Positions 1 to 9,054 of a stretch of 64,000 nucleotides of DNA are shown here, piece after piece; the first letter of the stretch is position 1, and each line of letters begins with the position of its first letter. Both the position numbers and the translations under genes were made by a program. Source of the DNA: Nakamurella silvestris (GTDB lineage Bacteria > Actinomycetota > Actinomycetes > Mycobacteriales > Nakamurellaceae); assembly GCA_003576535.1 (NCBI GenBank), contig QXCQ01000126.1, forward strand, positions 32,011 through 96,010. The letters are read 5' to 3'. Below the pieces are notes generated by a model. The model was not told where the DNA came from. It worked only from the letters and a program-made list of their open reading frames with translations, and did no database searches.

Positions 1-2056
1 TGATCCAGGCGTCGGTGGGCAGTTTGCCCTTGGTCAGCACCCAGCGAACGTCGTCGTCCAGGATCTCCGCCGCGGTGCCCGGGATCGAGTCCAGCCCGGC
101 GGCCTTGGCCTCGGTCAGCCATTCCCGGACCGACATGTTCGCCCGGGTGGCCCCGTTGACCACCTCCATCGGGGAGAAGGCGTGGATGTGCATGTCCGGG
201 GTGGCGGCCTTGACCGCCCGCAGGATGTCGAAGTAGATCGTGCCCGGCAGATCCGGATGGATGCCGCCCTGCATGCAGACCTCGGTGGCACCCAGCTCCC
301 AGGCCACGGTGGCCCGCTCGGCAACCTCCGCGACCGACAGGGTGTAGGCATCGGCGTCGGTGCGCCGCTGGGCGAACGCACAGAACCGGCATCCGGTGTA
401 ACAGACGTTGGTGAAGTTGATGTTCCGGTTGACGACGTAGGTGACCTCGTCCCCGTTGACCTCCTGGCGCACCGCGTCGGCGAGGGCGCACACGGCGTCG
501 AGCTCCTGGCCGGTGGCCGTCATCAAAGCCAGGCCCTGGGCCGACGTCAGCTTCGCCGGATCCGTTTCGGCCACCCGCAAAGCGGCCCCGACGTCGGAGG
601 CGAAGCGGGCCGGCGCGCTGCGGATCCGCTCCTTGATCGCGGTCCAGTCACCGTAGACGTCCTCGAAGTCCGACCGGCGGTCCCCGGTACGGCCCTCGGT
701 GTCGATGGCGGTGGCCAGGTCCGATCGACCGGCCGTCTGGACGTCCTCGGGCTCCTGCCAGGGCCGCCCGACGGGGATGACGTCCGGTTTGGCCAGCCCG
801 GTGGCCGGATCGGCCAGGAAGTCCACATGGGCGCGCAGGCGGGGGTCCAGCCAGGGCTCCCCGGCCTTGACGAATTCCGGGTAGATCGTCAGCCGCTCGG
901 CCAGTTCGAACCCGGCCAGCGCGGTGCGCCCGGTGAGGGCGTCGATCTGCGGCCAGGGCCGCTCGGGGTTCACGTGGTCGGGCGTCAGCGGCGAGACCCC
1001 GCCCCAGTCGTCGATCCCCGCCCCGATGACGGCGGTGAAGGTTTCGTCGTCGGCGTCGATGAGGTTCGGCGGGGCCTGGATCCGCGCCTTCGGGCCCAGG
1101 ATCAGCCGGGTGACCGCGATGGTGGCCAGCAGCTCGTCCATCTCCGCGTCGGCGCTGCGGGCCATGGCGGTGTCGGGCTTGGCACGGAAGTTCTGCACGA
1201 TCACCTCCTGGATGCCCCGGTAGTCCCGGCTGACCTGGCGGATGGCCATCATGGAGTCCACCCGGTCGCCCAGGGTCTCGCCGATGCCGATCAGGATGCC
1301 GGTGGTGAACGGGATCGAGGACCGGCCCGCATCGTCCAGGACCCGCAGCCGCACGGCCGGATCCTTGTCCGGCGACCCGAAATGGGCCCCCGACCTGTTC
1401 TCGAAGATCTCCCGCGAGGTGGTCTCGAGCATCATGCCCATCGAGGGGGCCACCGGCTTCAGCCTGGCCATCTCCTCCCAGGACATCACCCCGGGGTTGA
1501 GGTGGGGCAGCAGACCGGTGGTTTCCAGGACCCGGATCGACATTGCCCGGACGTAGTCGAGGGTGGAGTCGTAGCCGGCCTCGTCGAGCCAGGTCCGCGC
1601 CGCCTCCCAGCGGTCCTCCGGTCGGTCCCCGAGGGTGAAGAGTGCCTCCTTGCAGCCCATCTGCCGCCCTTCCTCGGCGATGGCCAGGATCTCGTCGGGT
1701 GAGAGATAGGCGGCCGGCAGCCGGTTCGGGGTGGTCACGAAGGTGCAGTAGTGGCACCGGTCCCGGCAGAGCCGGGTGATCGGGATGAAGACCTTCTTCG
1801 AGTAGGTGATGACACCCGGCCGGCCGGCCGCGACCAGGCCCGCATCACGCACCCGGGCGGCCGCCGTGCACAGGGCCGTGAGCGACTCCCCGCGGGCCTG
1901 CAGCAGGATCCCGGCCTCGATGCGGTCGAGGGCGACACCGTCCGCCGCCCGGCGCAGGGCACGACGCAGGGACGAGGGTGTGGCGGTCGGGATCGGTTCC
2001 GGGGCCGGATCGTTCGAGCCTGCCGCGGGGGTCGAGCGGGAAGACTGCTCGGTCAT
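1..2056 (-). CDS. fbiC: FO synthase (7,8-didemethyl-8-hydroxy-5-deazariboflavin synthase), 3' end cut by window edge
   Basis: This gene makes FO, the chromophore of coenzyme F420, by radical-SAM chemistry from tyrosine and a ribityl-uracil intermediate. I read 685 codons from the ATG at 2056 to the left edge without a stop; actinobacterial FbiC is about 850 residues, so roughly the last fifth is outside the window. Two radical-SAM modules are visible: a CofG-like half with the CX3CX2C cluster at Cys97, Cys101 and Cys104 (CRDRCHYC), and a CofH-like half with Cys552, Cys556 and Cys559 (CYTGCRFC). The start is supported by a GAGGA ribosome-binding site six bases upstream. The F420-dependent dehydrogenase at 3058-4062 is a likely user of the product. 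The divergent XRE regulator gene starts 370 bases away. The family assignment is very secure. Confidence 0.96.
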   Translation of the reverse strand, partial: MTEQSSRSTPAAGSNDPAPEPIPTATPSSLRRALRRAADGVALDRIEAGILLQARGESLTALCTAAARVRDAGLVAAGRPGVITYSKKVFIPITRLCRDRCHYCTFVTTPNRLPAAYLSPDEILAIAEEGRQMGCKEALFTLGDRPEDRWEAARTWLDEAGYDSTLDYVRAMSIRVLETTGLLPHLNPGVMSWEEMARLKPVAPSMGMMLETTSREIFENRSGAHFGSPDKDPAVRLRVLDDAGRSSIPFTTGILIGIGETLGDRVDSMMAIRQVSRDYRGIQEVIVQNFRAKPDTAMARSADAEMDELLATIAVTRLILGPKARIQAPPNLIDADDETFTAVIGAGIDDWGGVSPLTPDHVNPERPWPQIDALTGRTALAGFELAERLTIYPEFVKAGEPWLDPRLRAHVDFLADPATGLAKPDVIPVGRPWQEPEDVQTAGRSDLATAIDTEGRTGDRRSDFEDVYGDWTAIKERIRSAPARFASDVGAALRVAETDPAKLTSAQGLALMTATGQELDAVCALADAVRQEVNGDEVTYVVNRNINFTNVCYTGCRFCAFAQRRTDADAYTLSVAEVAERATVAWELGATEVCMQGGIHPDLPGTIYFDILRAVKAATPDMHIHAFSPMEVVNGATRANMSVREWLTEAKAAGLDSIPGTAAEILDDDVRWVLTKGKLPTDAWI

Positions 2057-2427
2057 AAGGATCCTCAATTCACCGGTGACTCATCCGATCTCGCCGGACG
2101 ACTCCCGACGGATCTCCCGTCTCACGCTACTCAGTTCACGACCGTGCCCCACCCTCAGGTCCGGCGGGCCCGGACGCATGCCGATGGGGCGAACCGCTGC
2201 GGACCCGTCCGACCACCTCGCACCGCCCACCTCGACACCGAACCGGCGGGGCGGGTGTGACCAAAAACAGTTGCCCAAGATCCCCCTCGCCTTCGGGTGA
2301 GGTATGCACCACCATCGGTGACGACTGAGGCAACCTCACAAGAACTTGCCACTCGAGTGGGTGTATCGAACCAGAGGCCAGGTATAGGTGGCTGACTCTG
2401 CCGATTGGAGGCCCCAACGTAGAGCGG
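2057..2427. other. Divergent intergenic region fbiC / XRE regulator
   Basis: These 371 bases separate two outward-facing genes and must hold both promoters. I see no clear sigma-70 boxes, terminator, repeat or small gene that I can defend. Confidence 0.5.
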
Positions 2428-2736
2428 GTGCCCGCAGAAACGCCGTTCGAGCGACAGATAGCTCAACGATTGGGTGAACAGCTGCAAGCCCGGCGTCGGG
2501 CCCGCGGCCTGTCCCAAGAAAATGTCGCCCACGCGGCTGGTATGAGCCGCAACCACTACCAGCTGCTCGAGGCCGGTCTGTCCGACCGCACCAAGAGCAC
2601 GGCCGCGAACCCACGGCTGTCGACCCTGATCTCCCTGGCCCAGGTGCTCGACGTGAGTGTCACCGACCTGGTGGTGGAGTTGTTCGGGCCCGCCGCCGAA
2701 CGGCCCGCCGACCCCTCGCCCACCGACGGCAGCTGA
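2428..2736 (+). CDS. XRE-family helix-turn-helix transcriptional regulator
   Basis: A 102-residue single-domain DNA-binding protein. A Cro/C1-type helix-turn-helix occupies about residues 8-70: RLGEQLQARRRARGLSQENV, then the turn before MSRNHYQLLEAG, then a third-helix region ending in ISLAQVLDVSVTDLV. There is no sensor or oligomerisation domain, only a short acidic, proline-containing tail. The start is a GTG at 2428; no strong ribosome-binding site stands out. It is divergent from fbiC, so control of F420 synthesis is possible but is only a positional guess. Small stand-alone XRE proteins of this type are common in actinobacteria and their targets are mostly unknown. Confidence 0.85.
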   Translation: MPAETPFERQIAQRLGEQLQARRRARGLSQENVAHAAGMSRNHYQLLEAGLSDRTKSTAANPRLSTLISLAQVLDVSVTDLVVELFGPAAERPADPSPTDGS

Positions 2737-2810
2737 CCCAGGCCCCTCCGGGCGGCCCAGGACCAGAAGACACGGCCGTTCGCCGGACACGGCCGACCGC
2801 AGGCAGACCC

Positions 2811-3056
2811 TCAGCGAGCCGTCAGGCAGTCCGGGTTGAACACCCGCTCGACCGAGGCCGGGTTGTTCACCAGTTTCTCCGGTGAACGGGTGGGGCGAGG
2901 GGTCAGCAACCCGGCACAGTTCGGGCAGCGCCCCGCCGGAAAACCGGCGACACAGGCCGCGCACCAGGTGCATTCGAAGGAGCAGATGTAGATCTGCTCG
3001 TCGGACGGCGACAGGTCCCGATCGCAGCACTCGCAATTCGGCCGCATCTGCAGCAT
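2811..3056 (-). CDS. DUF1272 domain protein, cysteine-rich small protein
   Basis: An 81-residue protein of the DUF1272 family, recognised by the opening MRPNCECCDRDL and the spacing of nine cysteines (8, 10, 11, 25, 29, 32, 35, 44, 47). Paired CX2C motifs (CTWC, CPNC) suggest zinc binding. Its biochemical role is not known. The chosen ATG at 3056 lies one base after the stop codon of the F420-dependent dehydrogenase gene, so the two are almost certainly co-transcribed and translationally coupled. A second in-frame ATG at 3047 is also possible. The C-terminal 30 residues are basic and proline-rich with no clear motif. Confidence 0.85.
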   Translation of the reverse strand: MLQMRPNCECCDRDLSPSDEQIYICSFECTWCAACVAGFPAGRCPNCAGLLTPRPTRSPEKLVNNPASVERVFNPDCLTAR

Positions 3057-3057
3057 G

Positions 3058-4062
3058 TCAGTACCCCAGGGCCCGCAGCCGCGGCAGCACCTCGGCGCCG
3101 TAGACCTGGAGGAAGCGGGCCTGATCCGGGCCCGGAGCATGGAAGACCAGGTGCCGGAAACCGAGATCGAGGTAGTGACGGATCTTCTCGACATGCTCAT
3201 CGGGGTCGGTGGAAACGATCCAGCGGGAGGCCGCACGCTCGACAGGCAGGGCGTCGGACAACCGCTGCATCTCGATCGGGTCCTCGACCCCGGTCTTCTC
3301 CTCCGGGGTCAGGGCCAGGGCCGCCCAGTGCTTGGTGTCGTTCAGGGCGCGCTCGGCGTCATGGTCGAAGGAGACCTTCATCTCGATCAGCAGGTCGAGG
3401 TCGGCGACCGTACGACCCACCTTCTCCGCCCCTTCCTCCAGGGCCGGGATCAACGTGTCCCGATACAGGGCGTCGGCCTTGCCGGAGGTGGTGATGAACC
3501 CGTCGGCCACCCGTCCGGCCAACCTGGTCGCCGCCGGACCGGAGGCACCCACGTAGAGCGGTACAGGGGTCTGGGGACGGTCGTAGATCGTCGCCTTGTC
3601 GGTCCGGTAGTAGGTGCCCTCGAAGGTGACGCGCTCCTCGGTCCACAGCTGCCGGATCAGGGTGAGGGCCTCCTTCAGGCGGGCGAACCTCTCCTTGCCG
3701 TCCGGCCAGTCCAGCCCCAACGGCACCTCGTTCAGGGACTCCCCCGACCCCACTCCGAGGATGACCCGTCCCGGGAACAGACACCCCAGGGTGGCGAACG
3801 CCTGGGCGATCACACCCGGGTGGTAACGGAAGGTCGGGGTCAGCACGGAGGTACCGATGATGATCTTCTCGGTGCTCGCCCCCAGCGCCCCGAGCCAGGG
3901 CAACGCGGCAGGTGCGTGGCCCCCGTCATGACGCCACGGCTGCAGGTGATCGGAGGTGAAGACCGAGTCGAACCCCTCCTGCTCGGCCTGGATCGAGAAC
4001 CTGAGCAGGTCCGTGGGACCGAATTGCTCGGCGGATGCCTTGTAGCCCAGACGCAGTGCCAT
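3058..4062 (-). CDS. fgd: F420-dependent glucose-6-phosphate dehydrogenase
   Basis: A 334-residue LLM-type TIM-barrel enzyme that oxidises glucose-6-phosphate to 6-phosphogluconolactone and reduces coenzyme F420. It resembles mycobacterial FGD1 (336 residues) along its whole length: the N-terminal LGYKASAEQF, the SDHLQPWRH segment that carries the catalytic-region His and Trp, GTSVLTPTFRYHP, the glycine-rich GVGSGE that contacts F420, and the C-terminal HLVFHAPG. Finding it close to fbiC supports use of F420 in this organism. It is followed at one base by the DUF1272 gene. Other F420-dependent LLM oxidoreductases share the fold, but the conserved substrate-pocket segments make Fgd the best call. 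Confidence 0.93.
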   Translation of the reverse strand: MALRLGYKASAEQFGPTDLLRFSIQAEQEGFDSVFTSDHLQPWRHDGGHAPAALPWLGALGASTEKIIIGTSVLTPTFRYHPGVIAQAFATLGCLFPGRVILGVGSGESLNEVPLGLDWPDGKERFARLKEALTLIRQLWTEERVTFEGTYYRTDKATIYDRPQTPVPLYVGASGPAATRLAGRVADGFITTSGKADALYRDTLIPALEEGAEKVGRTVADLDLLIEMKVSFDHDAERALNDTKHWAALALTPEEKTGVEDPIEMQRLSDALPVERAASRWIVSTDPDEHVEKIRHYLDLGFRHLVFHAPGPDQARFLQVYGAEVLPRLRALGY

Positions 4063-4140
4063 CGTTCTCCCGCTTCCGTTTCCTCACCCGCGAGCGCATG
4101 CGCGGACAGGTTCCACTGTGCCACGGCCGCCCACGGAACG

Positions 4141-4187
4141 CTCGAGCCCCCTCCCCGGCCGCTGTCCGGCCGAGGAGGGGGCTCGAG
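4141..4187 (-). terminator. Hairpin terminator after metX
   Basis: A perfect 14-bp stem (ctcgagccccctcc at 4141-4154 with its complement at 4174-4187) lies 13 bases past the metX stop. The loop can pair further (cggccg repeats). There is no clear T tract on either side. Confidence 0.7.
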
Positions 4188-4200
4188 GAATACCACTGAT

Positions 4201-5484
4201 TCAGTCCTGGGCGGTCCCGGCCGGCGGAAGCGCCCCGGCGATGACGGCGGCCACCTGATCGGATTCGATCAGGAAACCGTCGTGGCCGAAGTCGGACTGC
4301 ATGGTGATCAACGGCCGCGCTGTCGGTGCGGTCGCGATCTCCGCCCCCAGATGGGGCGGGAACAACCGGTCCGAATCCACCACGGCGACGACAAGGTCGG
4401 CCCGAATCCGCGCCAGCGCCTGGTTGAGACCACCACGGCCACGGCCGATGTCGTGGGAGTTCATCGCCTCGGTCAGCCGGAGGTAGGAATTCGGGTCGAA
4501 CCTGCGGCCGAGTTTCGCGCCGTGGTACTCGATGTAGGACTGGACCGCGAAACGGCCGCCGGTGGCCACGTCCTCCTCCGGCTGCACGTCACGACCGAAC
4601 CGGCTGTTCAGTTCCAGCTCGGAACGGTAGGTGATGTGGGCGATCTGGCGGGCAACGGCCATACCGCCGATGGGCCAGACGTCCTCGTAGTAGTCACCGC
4701 CGCGGTAGTTCTCATCACTGGTGATGGCAGCGAGTTGCGGTGTGGACCAAGCGATCTGGTCCGCACTGCTGTAGGCACAACTGGCGATGGTGATGGCGGT
4801 CGCCACCCGTTCCGGATAACTCACCGCCCATTCCAGCACCCGCATGCCGCCCATGGAACCCCCGAGGATGACGGCGAAACGGTCGATGCCCAGGCTGTCG
4901 GCCAGGGCGGCCTCGACGGCCACCTGGTCCCGGATGGTGATCCGGGGGAAGCGTCCGCCGTAGGGTCGGCCGTCGTTCGCGGTCGAGGACGGCCCGGTGG
5001 TGCCCTGGCAGCCGCCGAGCACGTTCGGGGCGATGACGAAGAACCTGTCGGTGTCCAGCACCGCCCCCGGTCCGATCAGACCGTCCCACCACCCGGGGGT
5101 GGGCTGGCCGGGTGCGGTGCCACCGACGACGTGGGCGTCGCCGGTCAGGGCGTGCAGGACCAGCACCGCGTTGTCCTTGGCCGGGTTGAGCTCACCCCAG
5201 CTCTCGTAGGCGACGGTGACATCCGGCAGCACCGCACCGGACTCGACCGTGATGTCGCCGATTTCGGCGAACTTGCGCCACGCCACCGGATCTCCCGGCA
5301 GCCAGATGGCCGAGGTGTCCTCGTGCCAGGGCCGCGGACGCACCGGGTGCGGGCTCGATTCCGCAGGGGCGGCGCCGTTCGGGTCGACGGGCGGGGCACC
5401 TGCCGCGCGCCCGCCGGGAGCCGCGCCACGCGAACGCGTGACACCGGCACCCGGACGGCGCGTCGAAGGCATACGGGTCAGCAT
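4201..5484 (-). CDS. metX: Homoserine O-acetyltransferase
   Basis: A 427-residue alpha/beta hydrolase that acetylates homoserine with acetyl-CoA, the activating step of methionine synthesis. The nucleophile elbow GGSMGG carries the catalytic serine, VVDSDRLFPP contains the aspartate and FGHDGF the histidine. Family members are usually 370-380 residues; the extra length is a Pro/Ala/Arg-rich N-terminal stretch of about 50 residues that may be disordered or may mean that translation starts further in. The ATG at 5484 has only a weak AGG upstream. The gene follows metY by 57 bases on the same strand, so both should be controlled by the SAM-IV riboswitch upstream of metY. A strong hairpin follows the stop. 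Confidence 0.95.
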   Translation of the reverse strand: MLTRMPSTRRPGAGVTRSRGAAPGGRAAGAPPVDPNGAAPAESSPHPVRPRPWHEDTSAIWLPGDPVAWRKFAEIGDITVESGAVLPDVTVAYESWGELNPAKDNAVLVLHALTGDAHVVGGTAPGQPTPGWWDGLIGPGAVLDTDRFFVIAPNVLGGCQGTTGPSSTANDGRPYGGRFPRITIRDQVAVEAALADSLGIDRFAVILGGSMGGMRVLEWAVSYPERVATAITIASCAYSSADQIAWSTPQLAAITSDENYRGGDYYEDVWPIGGMAVARQIAHITYRSELELNSRFGRDVQPEEDVATGGRFAVQSYIEYHGAKLGRRFDPNSYLRLTEAMNSHDIGRGRGGLNQALARIRADLVVAVVDSDRLFPPHLGAEIATAPTARPLITMQSDFGHDGFLIESDQVAAVIAGALPPAGTAQD

Positions 5485-5541
5485 GGCACGACCTGTTCTG
5501 GGGATGGCCGGAGCTGTGAATGGGCCGAACGCACAGCGGTA

Positions 5542-6858
5542 CTACGCGTCCTTCGCGGCGCGCAGGCCCGCCTCGAGATCGGCCAGCAGGTCCTCGATGC
5601 CCTCGAGTCCGACAGCCAGGCGGACCAGTCCCGGGGTGACACCGGAGCTGAGCTGCTCGGCCGGGCTGAGCTGCCCATGGGTGGTCGAGGCCGGGTGGAT
5701 CACCAGGGAGCGCACGTCACCGATGTTGGCCAGGTTGGTGAAGATCTCCAGGGCGTCGGAGAACTTCTGACCTGCCTCGACACCACCCTTGATCTCGAAG
5801 GTCACGATCGGGCCGCCGCCGAGCGGGGCGTACTTCTGCTGGTTGGCGTGCCAGGGGCTGGACTCCAGGGCCGGGTAGGAGACCGACTCGACCTCGTCAC
5901 GCCCGGACAGCCACTCGGCGACCTTGGTCGCGTTGGCGATGTGGCGCTCGATCCGCAGGCTCAGGGTTTCCAGACCCTGGGCGATGAGGAAGGCGTTGAA
6001 CGGGGAGAGGGAGGGGCCGAGGTCGCGCAGCAGCTGCAGTCGGGCCTTGAAGATGAAGGAGACGTTGGTCCCGAAGAGTCCGTCGGGACCGAGGTCGGTG
6101 GCCCAGGTGACACCGTTGTAGCTCGGGTCCGGGGTGTTGAAACCGGGGAACTTCTCCGGGTCCTTGCGCCAGTCGAAGTTGCCCGAGTCGACGATGACAC
6201 CGGCGATCGCGGTGCCGTGGCCACCGAGGTACTTGGTGGCCGAGTGCACCACGATGTCCACACCGTGCTCGAACGGGCGGATGAGATACGGGGTGGCCAC
6301 GGTGTTGTCGACGATCAGCGGAACACCGTTGGCATGGGCGACACCGGAAACCCCGGCGAAGTCCAGGACATCGAGCTTCGGGTTGGAGATGGATTCGGCG
6401 AAGAAGGCCTTGGTGTTCGGCTTGACGGCGGCCTGCCAGGACTCGAGATCGTCGGGGTCCTCGACGAAGTCGACCGAGATCCCGTACTTCGGCAAGGTGT
6501 GGTGGAACAGGTTGTAGGTGCCGCCGTACAGCCGCGGCGAGGAGACGATGTGGTCGCCGGCCTGGGCCAGGGTCAGGATCGCGATCGTCTCGGCAGCCTG
6601 GCCGGAGGCCACGAGCAGGGCTCCGACACCGCCTTCCAGGGCCGCGATGCGCTGTTCGACGACGTCATTGGTGGGGTTGTGGATGCGGGTGTAGATGTTG
6701 CCGAGTTCTTCGAGGGCGAAGAGCTTGCGGCCGTGTTCGGCGGAATCGAAGGCGAAGGAGGTCGTCTGGTAGATCGGCAGTGCCCGCGCCTTGGTGGTGG
6801 GATCAGGCGTCTGACCTGCGTGGATCTGGCGGGTTTCGAAAGACCAATTGGCACTCAT
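5542..6858 (-). CDS. metY: O-acetylhomoserine sulfhydrylase (PLP enzyme)
   Basis: A 438-residue Cys/Met-metabolism PLP enzyme that joins O-acetylhomoserine and sulfide to make homocysteine. The PLP lysine lies in SATKYLGGHGTAIAG, the aspartate that holds the pyridine nitrogen in PLIVDNTVATPYL, and the N-terminal ETRQIHAGQTPD is typical of the OAH sulfhydrylase subgroup. The start at 6858 (MSANWSF) is chosen because a GGAG site lies upstream; the open frame continues to 6957 without such a site. The gene is first in the metY-metX operon. The 400-base leader carries a SAM-IV riboswitch and a short open reading frame, which predicts shut-off when SAM is abundant. Confidence 0.95.
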   Translation of the reverse strand: MSANWSFETRQIHAGQTPDPTTKARALPIYQTTSFAFDSAEHGRKLFALEELGNIYTRIHNPTNDVVEQRIAALEGGVGALLVASGQAAETIAILTLAQAGDHIVSSPRLYGGTYNLFHHTLPKYGISVDFVEDPDDLESWQAAVKPNTKAFFAESISNPKLDVLDFAGVSGVAHANGVPLIVDNTVATPYLIRPFEHGVDIVVHSATKYLGGHGTAIAGVIVDSGNFDWRKDPEKFPGFNTPDPSYNGVTWATDLGPDGLFGTNVSFIFKARLQLLRDLGPSLSPFNAFLIAQGLETLSLRIERHIANATKVAEWLSGRDEVESVSYPALESSPWHANQQKYAPLGGGPIVTFEIKGGVEAGQKFSDALEIFTNLANIGDVRSLVIHPASTTHGQLSPAEQLSSGVTPGLVRLAVGLEGIEDLLADLEAGLRAAKDA

Positions 6859-7064
6859 GATGGCTGTCTCCAGGAAAGTGGGTGTGTGCCGGGCGGGGAC
6901 GTGCGGGGATACGCAGTCTGACGCCGTCAGGCAGGGGGTGCTGCGCGGGGGCAGCAAGCGGCAGCGGTGGGGCCACCTGATTGTTCTTGGGGTCGCGTAT
7001 TCGCTGACAGATCAGCGAGAATTCAGCTGCGACAACACATTCGACAACACACAGCGGCGCTCCT

Positions 7065-7115
7065 TCATGGCGTCGACTGGGCCCACCGGTCGGTGTGCCC
7101 GCGCTTGTGGCTCAT
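7065..7115 (-). CDS. 16-residue leader peptide in the metY leader (MSHKRGHTDRWAQSTP)
   Basis: A short open frame runs from the ATG at 7115 to a TGA at 7065. Its start codon lies inside the 3' hairpin of the SAM-IV aptamer: the strand CTCGTCG pairs with CGATGAG, which contains the ATG. No Shine-Dalgarno sequence precedes it, but AGGAG follows directly after the stop. The HTDRWA core and its nucleotide sequence recur after the nrdA cobalamin riboswitch, with differences mainly at third codon positions, so this is probably a translated leader. Its function is unknown. It may couple riboswitch state to Rho access or to downstream translation; this is inference. Confidence 0.55.
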   Translation of the reverse strand: MSHKRGHTDRWAQSTP

Positions 7116-7216
7116 CGGGGTTCGACGAGACACCTGGTCATCACCCGGGGCACCCCACCGCGTGTGGAGGGTTGCCGTCCAGCGAGCCGGGGCTTGTCGC
7201 TGGCACTCATGACCTG
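7098..7216 (-). ncRNA. SAM-IV riboswitch
   Basis: Reading the minus strand, the element opens with GGTCATGAGTGCCAGCGACA and continues through AAGCCCCGGCTCGCTGG, CGGCAACCCTCC, GTGGGGTGCCCCGGGTGA and TGACCAGGT, ending in a hairpin and CAAGCGCGGGC. This matches the SAM-IV aptamer as I remember it, including the SAM-I-like core and the 3' CAAGCGCGGG segment that forms a pseudoknot. It lies 240 bases upstream of metY, the expected target. Boundaries are accurate to a few bases. Confidence 0.93.
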
Positions 7217-7270
7217 ACGGAAAGTGTAGCCGATACGGCGCGGAACTTCCGTAGTGCTCAACGACCGTGA

Positions 7271-8533
7271 TCAACCCCCGACGGTGGAGGCACCCGCCTG
7301 CGCCCCGTCCGGGTCTGACCGACGCATCACCGTGGCCACCACCAGACACACCATGACCAGGGCGGCGAGGTGGATCGGGGCCCCGGTGAACGCCACCCCG
7401 ACCAGGGCAACGACCCCGACGAGATAGGAGGCGTTCAGGGCCGGGTCCTGGCGGTGCCGGGCCATCAGCAACCAGACCCCGAAGACGAACACGGCCACCG
7501 AGACGTTGGTCGCCAGCGCGGCGCTCAACCCGCTGACGTGCTGCTCACCGTGGGCGGCCTGCTCGGCGAAGGCCTCCTGGGCCTCGGGTGCGAGTTTGCC
7601 TTCCTCCCCCAGCCGGAAAAGGTCGTAGTCGACGGCCGCCTCGAGGCCGGCGGACACGGCCGCCGCCCCGGCGAACACGAAGTAATGGCCGTAGCCCCAG
7701 ATCAACGAGGGTGTCAGGCTCGTGAGCTGGTCGGCCGGTGACTGGTCGAAGTACACCCACCACATGCCGAACACGATGACCAGCGCAGCGAAGGCGAGCA
7801 CCACGAGACCGAAGGGGTGCGCAGTTTCGTTGAACCCCTCGATGAATGCGTTGGTGGCGGCGAGGATGGACTCACCCAGGACGATCAGCGTGAAAAGGCC
7901 GTAGCGCTCGGCGATGTGGTGCGGGTGCCAGGGAATGGTGCGCCCGCGTTCGGCGATGGCGGGCAGGGAGATCTCGATCAGGACGAGCACCAGGAAACTC
8001 GGGAACCCCAGGGACTCCGGCAGCAGCAGGCGGAGGAACCACAGGCCCTGGATCATCGTCAGTCCGGCGGCATAGGTGAGGGCGGGGGTGCGGTTCTCGG
8101 GATCGGAGATCCCGGCACGGACCCACTGGGCGATCAACGGGACCCGCATCACGAAGTAGCCGATGGTGACGAGGCGGTAGTCGAAGTCGACGAAGGCGCT
8201 CTGCACACCCGCGGCCAGCACCAGGACGCCGGCCATCTGGATCAGGGTGAACACCCGGTAGAGCCAGTCGTCCGTGTCGAACTGCGAGGCGAACCAGGTG
8301 AAGTTCATCCAGGCCCACCAGATCGCGAAGAAGACACTGACGAAGGACTGGAGGCCTTCACCGATATGGCCCTCGACGATGGCGTGGTGCAACTGCACAC
8401 TGGCGATCGAGACCGCGACGACGAAACAGAGGTCGAAGAGCAGTTCGAGCGGGCTCGACACCCGGTGGCCACGATCGGCCCCACGGGCCGTCATCCGGGT
8501 GAGGCCGAAGTTGTCACGCACGCTGATGGTCAT
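7271..8533 (-). CDS. LtrA-family (low temperature requirement A) membrane protein
   Basis: A 420-residue polytopic membrane protein of the LtrA family, recognised by the early ELLFDLCFVVAV motif (about residues 29-40), the FAIWWAWMNFTWFASQFDTDD segment, and the RYGLFTLIVLGESI motif near the middle. About ten to twelve hydrophobic segments cover nearly the whole chain. The family is named from a Listeria cold-growth mutant; its transport substrate, if any, is unknown. The gene is divergent from the DUF3817 gene. The intergenic region holds a short dyad (TACAACATGTA around 8555) that could be an operator. Its 3' end is 55 bases upstream of the SAM-IV element. Confidence 0.88.
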   Translation of the reverse strand: MTISVRDNFGLTRMTARGADRGHRVSSPLELLFDLCFVVAVSIASVQLHHAIVEGHIGEGLQSFVSVFFAIWWAWMNFTWFASQFDTDDWLYRVFTLIQMAGVLVLAAGVQSAFVDFDYRLVTIGYFVMRVPLIAQWVRAGISDPENRTPALTYAAGLTMIQGLWFLRLLLPESLGFPSFLVLVLIEISLPAIAERGRTIPWHPHHIAERYGLFTLIVLGESILAATNAFIEGFNETAHPFGLVVLAFAALVIVFGMWWVYFDQSPADQLTSLTPSLIWGYGHYFVFAGAAAVSAGLEAAVDYDLFRLGEEGKLAPEAQEAFAEQAAHGEQHVSGLSAALATNVSVAVFVFGVWLLMARHRQDPALNASYLVGVVALVGVAFTGAPIHLAALVMVCLVVATVMRRSDPDGAQAGASTVGG

Positions 8534-8633
8534 CTGGATCTCCCGCTCGCTGTTTCTACAACATGTAAAACATCACATCGATAGTTCCGGCCGCCGGTCC
8601 GATCGGTTCGGCGGACCTGGGATGATCGGACCC

Positions 8634-8960
8634 ATGAATAGCAGACTCGTGACCTTCTTCCGTATCACGGCGATTCTGGAGGCATTTTCCTGGGCCGGTC
8701 TGCTGATCGGCATGTACTTCAAGTGGATCGCCGAGACCTCCGACGTCGGCGTCAAGATCTTCGGACCCGTGCACGGCGCGATCTTCGTCGCCTACGTGGT
8801 GGCGACCCTGCTGGTCGCGCGCTCCCAGCGGTGGCCGATCGTCTGGACCACCCTGTTGGCCCTGGGCGCGTCCATCCCGCCGTTCTTCACCGTCTGGTTC
8901 GAGACCTGGGCCAAGCGCACCGGGCGGCTGGACGTCAAGACCCCGGTCCCGGCGACCTGA
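8634..8960 (+). CDS. DUF3817 small integral membrane protein
   Basis: A 108-residue protein with three or four hydrophobic helices, matching the actinobacterial DUF3817 family: FRITAILEAFSWAGLLIGMYFKWI at the start, GPVHGAIFVAYV in the middle and a C-terminal helix before a basic tail. Family members are of unknown function, often found as single membrane genes. The ATG at 8634 is chosen because the hydrophobic domain begins five residues later; an alternative ATG at 8622 would add four residues. It is convergent with the AlaX-like gene, with one palindromic repeat between the two stops. Confidence 0.85.
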   Translation: MNSRLVTFFRITAILEAFSWAGLLIGMYFKWIAETSDVGVKIFGPVHGAIFVAYVVATLLVARSQRWPIVWTTLLALGASIPPFFTVWFETWAKRTGRLDVKTPVPAT

Positions 8961-8987
8961 CCCACCCCTCCCCCCTCCGCCCCTCCG

Positions 8988-9042
8988 CCCGCGAGTGGAC
9001 GCCCACACCCTGAAGACGGGGGTGTCAGCGTCCACTCGCGGG
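8988..9042. repeat. Solitary copy of the GCGAGTGGAC palindromic repeat
   Basis: An imperfect palindrome: cccgcgagtggacgc, then cacaccc, a short loop, gggggtgtcag, then cgtccactcgcggg. It sits between two convergent stops (8960 and 9055), so it may serve as a bidirectional terminator. It belongs to the same family as the two clusters at 10118-10566 and 16798-17366. Confidence 0.9.
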
Positions 9043-9054
9043 CTCGGGGGGGTG

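Noticed and set aside
3055..6921. A 1288-codon open frame on the plus strand opposite fgd, metX and metY
   Set aside because: It is the antisense shadow of three clear minus-strand genes. Its translation is Gly/Arg/Asp/Val-rich with no domain, as expected from high-G+C codon bias.
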